A stretch of 6,137 bases of DNA, taken from positions 1 to 6,137 of the forward strand of contig CANGVB010000244.1 in assembly GCA_947456995.1 (NCBI GenBank). The letters are read 5' to 3'. Both the position numbers and the translations under genes were made by a program. Below the pieces are notes generated by a model. That model saw nothing but the letters and a program-made list of their open reading frames with translations. It was not told the DNA's origin and made no database searches. This DNA is from Bryobacteraceae bacterium. Lineage in GTDB: Bacteria > Acidobacteriota > Terriglobia > Bryobacterales > Bryobacteraceae. Position 1 is the first letter of the stretch. The number at the start of each line of letters is the position of its first letter. Shown piece after piece: positions 1-6,137 of this stretch.

Positions 1-501
1 CACAACTCGATGCTTCGCACCTCGATTTCACCGAATATCATCAAGGCCGGCTACCGCCGCAACGTCATTCCCTCGGAAGCCGAAGCAACGCTTGATATTC
101 GCGCCCTCCCTGACGAAGACCTCACCAAGTTCTACGACATGCTCCGCAGCGTCATCAACGACCCTGCGGTCAAAGTCGTCCGTGACGGTGGCGGAGCTAC
201 GCGTCCCGGTGGCGCGCCTTCCCGCCTGGACAACGAAGCCTTCAAGACAATCGAGGCTGTGGCTAAGAAGCACTATCCCGGCGTCCCCACGCTACCCACC
301 ATGTCTACCGGCGCCACCGACATGGCCTTCCTGCGTGCCAAAGGCATGCAGTGCTACGGCATCGGGCCGATGATCGATTCCGAGGATGGCCCCAAGGGCT
401 TTGGAGCCCACTCCGACCAGGAACGCATCCTCGAATCCTCGCTCTATACCTTCGTCAAATTCCACTACGATCTGGTGGAAGAAATGGCTCGCGCCAAATA
501 G
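1..501 (+). CDS. M20-family metallopeptidase (zinc amidohydrolase/dipeptidase-like), C-terminal part
   Basis: The frame is open from the first base and ends at TAG 499-501, so the true start lies left of the window and the ATG at 10 is only an internal Met. In-window residues 21-34 (NVIPSEAEATLDIR) are the typical strand of the M20 dimerisation (lid) domain. The later part returns to the catalytic domain: STGATDMAFLR (about residues 102-112) and GAHSDQERI, whose His137 matches the conserved C-terminal zinc-ligand His of M20/M25/M40 enzymes. Family members hydrolyse dipeptides, N-acyl amino acids or similar amides using two zinc ions. The first zinc-ligand segment (HxD, EE) is outside the window, so substrate and any signal peptide cannot be judged. 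About 166 residues are visible of a usual 400-550. The gene converges on the selenoprotein gene with 3 bp between stop codons. Family assignment is firm; the exact activity is unknown. Confidence 0.9.
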   Translation, partial: HNSMLRTSISPNIIKAGYRRNVIPSEAEATLDIRALPDEDLTKFYDMLRSVINDPAVKVVRDGGGATRPGGAPSRLDNEAFKTIEAVAKKHYPGVPTLPTMSTGATDMAFLRAKGMQCYGIGPMIDSEDGPKGFGAHSDQERILESSLYTFVKFHYDLVEEMARAK

Positions 502-504
502 ACA

Positions 505-846
505 CTAACCAAGCACAGCGCTGTAGGCAGCTTCATCAAAGCCCACCACCAGCGTCTTGCCCGATCTGAAGGTTGGGGCTCGCAGATTGCCTGTGGGCCC
601 CAGCACAACCGCCAGCACCTCAGCCATATCCGCCTGCTTCATCTTGAAATGAAGCACCTTCTTGCCCTTGGCTACGTACACCTCATCGGCTGCCTTCAGC
701 AGCGCTTCGGCATCACTCCGGCCCAGCGGCTTCTTCTTCGCATCCATCTGCTCAGTCACTACTACTTTGTTCTTCGCAAGAAACTCCTGCGTCTTTCCAC
801 AGCTTGTTCAGCCAGGGCGATGATAATTCCAATCAATTTTGCTCAT
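505..846 (-). CDS. ArsC/Spx-like thioredoxin-fold selenoprotein (in-frame TGA = Sec13)
   Basis: Read from ATG 846-844 the frame gives 113 residues with one internal TGA at codon 13 (810-808), then runs open to TAG 507-505. The N-terminus is M-S-K-I-D-W-N-Y-H-R-P-G-U-T-S-C-G-K. U13-T-S-C16 sits where Spx/ArsC proteins have CxxC or the catalytic Cys, at the end of strand 1 and start of helix 1. Q33-MDAKKKPLGR matches the second strand and following segment of the fold, and R89-A-P91-T plus K-T-L-V-V-G-F match the RP-[IV] and LLIGY strands near the C-terminus. The length fits the family. I recognise this as the 'ArsC family (seleno)protein' group. A redox role, probably thiol/selenol oxidoreductase or reductase, is inferred; the substrate is unknown and arsenate is not shown. 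A weak GGA lies just upstream of the ATG. Without Sec decoding only a fragment from GTG 759, lacking the active site, would be called. A nonsense mutation is the alternative, but intact conservation on both sides of the TGA argues against it. Confidence 0.88.
775..791 (-). promoter_or_regulatory. Candidate bacterial SECIS hairpin
   Basis: In the selenoprotein mRNA, 16 nt after the UGA, CGCAGG pairs with CUUGCG in six consecutive pairs (one G-U) around the five-base loop AGUUU. The loop begins 22 nt after the UGA and has a G at its second position. That spacing and the early loop G agree with what is known of bacterial SECIS elements recognised by SelB. A competing hairpin, CUGUG/CGCAG around GAAAGA at 787-802, shares a strand but puts its loop only 10 nt from the UGA, so I prefer the first. 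No bulged U like that of E. coli fdhF is evident. The structure was found by eye, without an energy calculation. Confidence 0.55.
808..810 (-). other. Recoded UGA codon (selenocysteine, residue 13)
   Basis: The TGA is in frame between a family-typical N-terminus and C-terminus, and replaces the first residue of a CxxC-type motif, giving U-T-S-C. The Cys at codon 16 (801-799) is the likely resolving partner for a selenenylsulfide. Its identity as Sec rests on motif position and family recognition, not on direct evidence of decoding. Confidence 0.85.
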
Positions 847-869
847 GATTCCAGCATGCCAGAAGTGAT

Positions 870-2486
870 ATGCTCCCGATGATGTCTCCTAGCCTTCTTC
901 TTTGTCTTCTCTTTGCCCAGACCCCGCCCGTCACCGTCGAATATTCCAATGTCGGCGCCAAGATGGAGATGGACATTGTCCGTCCCAAAAATCAGACAGG
1001 CCCAGCCCCCGCTGTCCTCTTGATCCATGGGGGAGGCTTCCGCGCAGGCAAGCGCCAGAGCTACCTGCAGCAGGCCAATCGCCTTGCCGAGCGCGGCTAT
1101 GTTGCAGCCACTGCCAGCTATCGCCTGGCTCCTCGCAATCAGTTTCCGTCTTCAGTGGAAGATGCCAAGGCGGCTGTGCGTTTCCTTCGCGCGAATGCCG
1201 CTAAGTACGGCATCGACCCCGATCGCATCGGCGCCTGGGGCGGCAGCGCTGGTGGCCACCTGGTGTTGATGCTCGGCCTCACCGGAGACATTGCCGAATT
1301 TGAAGGCACTGGCCCAAATCGCGAATTCTCAAGCAAAGTACAAGCTGTCATCAACTACTACGGGCCCACAGACTTCACCCAGAGTTATTCCAAGAGTGTC
1401 GATGCAGCCGACGTGCTGCCTCTCTGGCTCGGCGGCCATCTCGATCAAAACCGCAAGATCCACCAGAAGGCGAGCCCGATCAATTGGGTCAACCCCAATG
1501 CCGCCCCTACGCTGTCACTCCACGGCACCAAAGACGCCTATGTCGCCTACGAACACAGCGTGCAACTGACAGAGCGCCTGATCAACGCAGGCGTTGAAGC
1601 TGAGCTTGAAACCTTCTCCGGCGCTGGCCACGGCTTCAAAGGCCCTGATGCCGAGCGCGCCGAGACCCTTGCCTTTCAGTTTCTCGATCGTCACCTCAGA
1701 CCCACCACGCCGCAAACCCGCATCCTGATCTCCGATCACGGCATGCGCGGCGAGATCGTCTCGATGGATTGGCCCTCAGGCAAGATCTACTGGACCAAGA
1801 AGAACGGCCGCGGCCACGACGTGCAGAGCCTGCCTAACGGCCACGCCCTCTTCACCATCGCCCCCGAAAAGCGCGTGGTAGAGATCGACGAAAAGCAGCA
1901 GGAAGTCTGGAGCTACTCCACTGGCCTCGAGCACCCATTGAGTGCCCAGCGTCTGCCAAATGGCAATACGCTGATCGGCGACGCAAGGCTGGGCAAGGTA
2001 ATCGAAGTCACGCCCGACAAGAAGGAAGTTTGGAATTACTCAGCGCCCAACATTGGCAACATGCGCATGCGCAACAGCCGCCGCACTGCAGCTGGCACTA
2101 CGCTGATTGCAGAAGAAGCCATCGCCAAGATCCTGGAAGTAGATCAATCCGGCAAGGTGATCTGGACCTGGCAGGCCCCGAACGGCGAACAGCGCCGGTC
2201 CTACCAGGCGATTCGTCTGGCTAACGGCAACACCCTGATCAGCATCAGCGACCCCGGCGAGATCGTCGAAGTGAATCCTGCAGGCACCGTGGTGCGCTCG
2301 ATTGCCGGTACAAAGATGGACCTGCAATTCGGCTGGGCCTCTGGCATGGCCATGATGCCTAACGGCAATTTGCTGATCGTCGATTACACCGGTCGCCGGA
2401 TTGTCGAAGTGGACCCCAAGGGTAAACTCGTCAACGAAATGCGAACCGGCGAGCGCACTGTCGCCAGCGTCGACGTAGTGAAATAA
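870..2486 (+). CDS. Secreted alpha/beta-hydrolase (esterase/lipase-like) fused to a C-terminal beta-propeller
   Basis: The protein has 538 residues. A short hydrophobic stretch (SLLLCLLFAQ, about residues 8-17) looks like a short signal peptide cut near FA-Q, so export is likely. Residues about 20-278 are an alpha/beta-hydrolase of the BD-FAE/acetyl-esterase type: oxyanion motif H53-G-G-G, nucleophile elbow G124-G-S126-A-G-G, acid D222 in HGTKDAYV, and H254 in GAGHGF complete a Ser-Asp-His triad. Such enzymes cleave carboxyl esters, often acetyl or feruloyl groups on plant polysaccharides; the substrate here is unknown. From about residue 284 to the end there are about six repeated blades with a PNG-x-x-LI core, resembling PQQ-like or arylsulfotransferase-type propellers. 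The start could be ATG 870, 879 or 882; AGAAG at 861-865 gives a weak ribosome site for 870. The gene diverges from the selenoprotein gene (23 bp) and its TAA abuts the stop of the next gene. Confidence 0.88.
   Translation: MLPMMSPSLLLCLLFAQTPPVTVEYSNVGAKMEMDIVRPKNQTGPAPAVLLIHGGGFRAGKRQSYLQQANRLAERGYVAATASYRLAPRNQFPSSVEDAKAAVRFLRANAAKYGIDPDRIGAWGGSAGGHLVLMLGLTGDIAEFEGTGPNREFSSKVQAVINYYGPTDFTQSYSKSVDAADVLPLWLGGHLDQNRKIHQKASPINWVNPNAAPTLSLHGTKDAYVAYEHSVQLTERLINAGVEAELETFSGAGHGFKGPDAERAETLAFQFLDRHLRPTTPQTRILISDHGMRGEIVSMDWPSGKIYWTKKNGRGHDVQSLPNGHALFTIAPEKRVVEIDEKQQEVWSYSTGLEHPLSAQRLPNGNTLIGDARLGKVIEVTPDKKEVWNYSAPNIGNMRMRNSRRTAAGTTLIAEEAIAKILEVDQSGKVIWTWQAPNGEQRRSYQAIRLANGNTLISISDPGEIVEVNPAGTVVRSIAGTKMDLQFGWASGMAMMPNGNLLIVDYTGRRIVEVDPKGKLVNEMRTGERTVASVDVVK
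1719..2486 (+). repeat. Six tandem beta-propeller blade repeats (protein level)
   Basis: Blade cores begin near residues 284 (RILISDHG), 321 (LPNGHALF), 362 (LPNGNTLI), 405 (RTAAGTTLI), 450 (LANGNTLI) and 496 (MPNGNLLI), at a spacing of 37-46 residues. Each is followed by a strand of the type [K/R/E]-[I/V]-[V/I/L]-E-[I/V] and then a W or hydrophobic strand (EVWSYS, EVWNYS, VIWTWQ). The repeats are diverged in DNA sequence, so this is an old domain rather than a recent duplication. Propellers of this look often bind ligands or substrates outside the cytoplasm; the role in this fusion is unknown. Confidence 0.75.
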
Positions 2487-3869
2487 CTAAGCCAGCATTT
2501 TTTCGACAACGTGCCCATGCACGTCCGTCAGCCTGAAATTACGGCCCTGCGAACGATACGTAAGCTTCGTATGGTCAAACCCGAGAAGGTGCATGAGTGT
2601 GGCATGAAGATCATGCACGTGCACCTTGTCTTCCACCACGTTAAAGCCAAGTTCATCGGTCTGGCCCATCACCAGGCCCGGCTTGATGCCACCACCAGCC
2701 ATCCACATCGTGAAGGCGTTCGGATGGTGATCGCGCCCGTCCGTGCCGCCCTGCGTCATCGGTGTGCGGCCAAATTCGCCACCCCAAACCACCAGCGTGT
2801 CATCGAGCATCCCGCGCTGCTTCAAGTCGGTAACGAGAGCCGCGCAGGCCTGATCGGTATCCTTGCAATTCTGGGTGATGTCTTTGACGAGCGAGCCATG
2901 TTGATCCCAGGCCTCGTGGAAGATCTGTGTAAAGCGTACGCCACGCTCGGCCATACGGCGTGCGAGCAAGAGGCAGTTCGCAAATGAAGGCTTGCCGGGT
3001 TCTGCCCCGTACATGTCGAGGATGTGTTTCGGCTCCTTCGAGATATCCATCAGGTCAGGAGCGCTGGTCTGCATCTTGAAGGCCATCTCGTAGGAGTTGA
3101 TACGAGTGGCAATCTCGGGGTCGCCAACATCATCGAGCTTCATCTGATTCAGGCGGCGAATCGAATCGAGTGACTCGCGCTGCAGTTGTGCATCGATACC
3201 TTCGGGGTTCGACAGGTAAAGCACCGGGTCACCCGAAGCTCTGAACTGCACCCCCTGATGTACGGTAGGCAGGAAGCCCGAGCCCCAGCAGGAGTTGCCG
3301 CCCGAGGGCCCCTTCTTGCCGGTAGAGAACACGACAAAGGCCGGCAGATCTTGTGCCTCGCTCCCAAGGCCATAAGTAGTCCAGGCCCCAAAGCTCGGCC
3401 GTCCAAAGATCATGCTGCCCGTATTCATCAACAACTGTCCGGGGGCATGATTAAACGCGTCCGTACTCATCGACTTCACGATGGCGATATCATCCACCAC
3501 CTTCGACAGATGCGGCAGCAGTTCACTGAGTTCAGCGCCGCTCTGCCCGTACTTCGCGAACTTAAACTTCGGCCCCAGCAGCTTGGAATTGGGGTTGATG
3601 AAGGCGGCTCTGTAGCCCTTCAAGAGATCGGCGGGCGGCAAGGTGCCGTCAAACTTCGCGAGCTGCGGCTTATTGTCAAACATCTCAAGATGGCTGGGAG
3701 CGCCCGCCATAAAGAGATAGATCACCTTCTTGGCCTTGGGCTTGAAGTGCGGTTGCTTGGGGGCCAGAGGGTCGGCGGCCTGGGCAAGGCTACCCAGGGC
3801 GAGTGCGCCCAGGCCAACACCACAATCCTTCATGAACCAACGACGCGCAATGGAGAGTTTGTCTTGCAT
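2487..3869 (-). CDS. DUF1501 family protein (alkaline phosphatase/sulfatase-like superfamily), Tat-exported
   Basis: The 460-residue protein is full length for DUF1501. It begins with a twin-arginine signal: R9-R10-W-F-M-K, then a hydrophobic stretch and a plausible cut after LAQA at residue 31, predicting export in folded form. The early motif [13 protein letters not shown] (about residues 53-65) and the late motifs G-E365-F-G-R-T-P and G-R-D380-H-H-P are family hallmarks and include likely metal ligands by analogy with alkaline phosphatase-like folds; HEAWDQHGS lies between them. Catalytic activity has not been established for the family as far as I know. The gene follows the DUF1549/DUF1553 gene by 7 bp on the same strand, the usual pairing, so both are likely cotranscribed and work together outside the cytoplasm. 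Its TAG directly abuts the stop of the convergent esterase gene. Confidence 0.93.
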   Translation of the reverse strand: MQDKLSIARRWFMKDCGVGLGALALGSLAQAADPLAPKQPHFKPKAKKVIYLFMAGAPSHLEMFDNKPQLAKFDGTLPPADLLKGYRAAFINPNSKLLGPKFKFAKYGQSGAELSELLPHLSKVVDDIAIVKSMSTDAFNHAPGQLLMNTGSMIFGRPSFGAWTTYGLGSEAQDLPAFVVFSTGKKGPSGGNSCWGSGFLPTVHQGVQFRASGDPVLYLSNPEGIDAQLQRESLDSIRRLNQMKLDDVGDPEIATRINSYEMAFKMQTSAPDLMDISKEPKHILDMYGAEPGKPSFANCLLLARRMAERGVRFTQIFHEAWDQHGSLVKDITQNCKDTDQACAALVTDLKQRGMLDDTLVVWGGEFGRTPMTQGGTDGRDHHPNAFTMWMAGGGIKPGLVMGQTDELGFNVVEDKVHVHDLHATLMHLLGFDHTKLTYRSQGRNFRLTDVHGHVVEKMLA

Positions 3870-3876
3870 GGTTTGC

Positions 3877-6137
<2,261 letters not shown>

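Noticed and set aside
516..525. Perfect 10-bp palindrome ACAGCGCTGT near the selenoprotein 3' end
   Set aside because: It has no loop room for a strong hairpin and no following T-run, so it is not a terminator; it lies in conserved coding sequence (the Y-S-A-V-L-G end).
787..802. Hairpin CUGUG/CGCAG as the SECIS element
   Set aside because: Its loop begins only 10 nt after the UGA, closer than known bacterial SECIS loops; the hairpin at 775-791 fits better.
808..810. TGA as a nonsense mutation making a pseudogene
   Set aside because: The frame is otherwise intact on both sides, the stop sits exactly at the redox residue rather than at a random site, and the CxxC partner Cys is kept.
870..920. 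Lipoprotein signal at Cys12 of the esterase
   Set aside because: The residues before the Cys are L-L-L, without the small residue needed at -1 of a lipobox; a plain short signal peptide fits better.
2462..2503. Possible terminator: GCCAGC repeats and a T-run at the esterase/DUF1501 junction
   Set aside because: The two GCCAGC copies (2462-2467 region and 2491-2496) are direct, not inverted, so they form no stem ahead of the T-run.

Overview
The window is an almost gapless stretch of bacterial chromosome holding five protein-coding genes, two of them cut by the window edges. Gene content suggests Acidobacteriota, most likely a Solibacter/Bryobacter-type lineage. The clues are a DUF1549/DUF1553 gene paired with a DUF1501 gene (abundant in Planctomycetota, Verrucomicrobiota and Solibacter-like Acidobacteriota), a short-signal esterase fused to a propeller, and a small ArsC-family selenoprotein of a kind I associate with Acidobacteriota. 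The placement is inferred from gene content and moderately high GC, not from a marker gene.

Layout, left to right: (1) 1-501 (+), C-terminal part of an M20-family metallopeptidase. (2) 505-846 (-), a 113-residue ArsC/Spx-like thioredoxin-fold protein whose frame holds an in-frame TGA at codon 13, best read as selenocysteine in a U-T-S-C redox motif. A candidate bacterial SECIS hairpin lies 16 nt downstream of the TGA. An ordinary gene caller would miss the start of this gene or call only a fragment without its active site. (3) 870-2486 (+), a secreted alpha/beta-hydrolase (esterase) fused to a C-terminal beta-propeller of about six blades. (4) 2487-3869 (-), a Tat-exported DUF1501 protein of the alkaline phosphatase/sulfatase-like superfamily. 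(5) 3877-6137 (-), a DUF1549/DUF1553 (PSCyt2/PSD1) protein continuing past the right edge. Genes 5 and 4 form one operon, with 5 transcribed first.

How they fit together: genes 5 and 4 are a recurrent co-exported pair of unknown biochemical role. The esterase also appears secreted and could act on extracellular esters or glycans, but its link to the pair is only proximity, because it converges on them. The selenoprotein is convergent with the peptidase and divergent from the esterase, so it is probably its own transcription unit. Its presence implies a Sec machinery (selA, selB, selC, selD) elsewhere in the genome. No RNA genes, insertion sequences, CRISPR arrays or convincing intrinsic terminators are visible. 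Intergenic gaps are only 3, 23, 0 and 7 bp.
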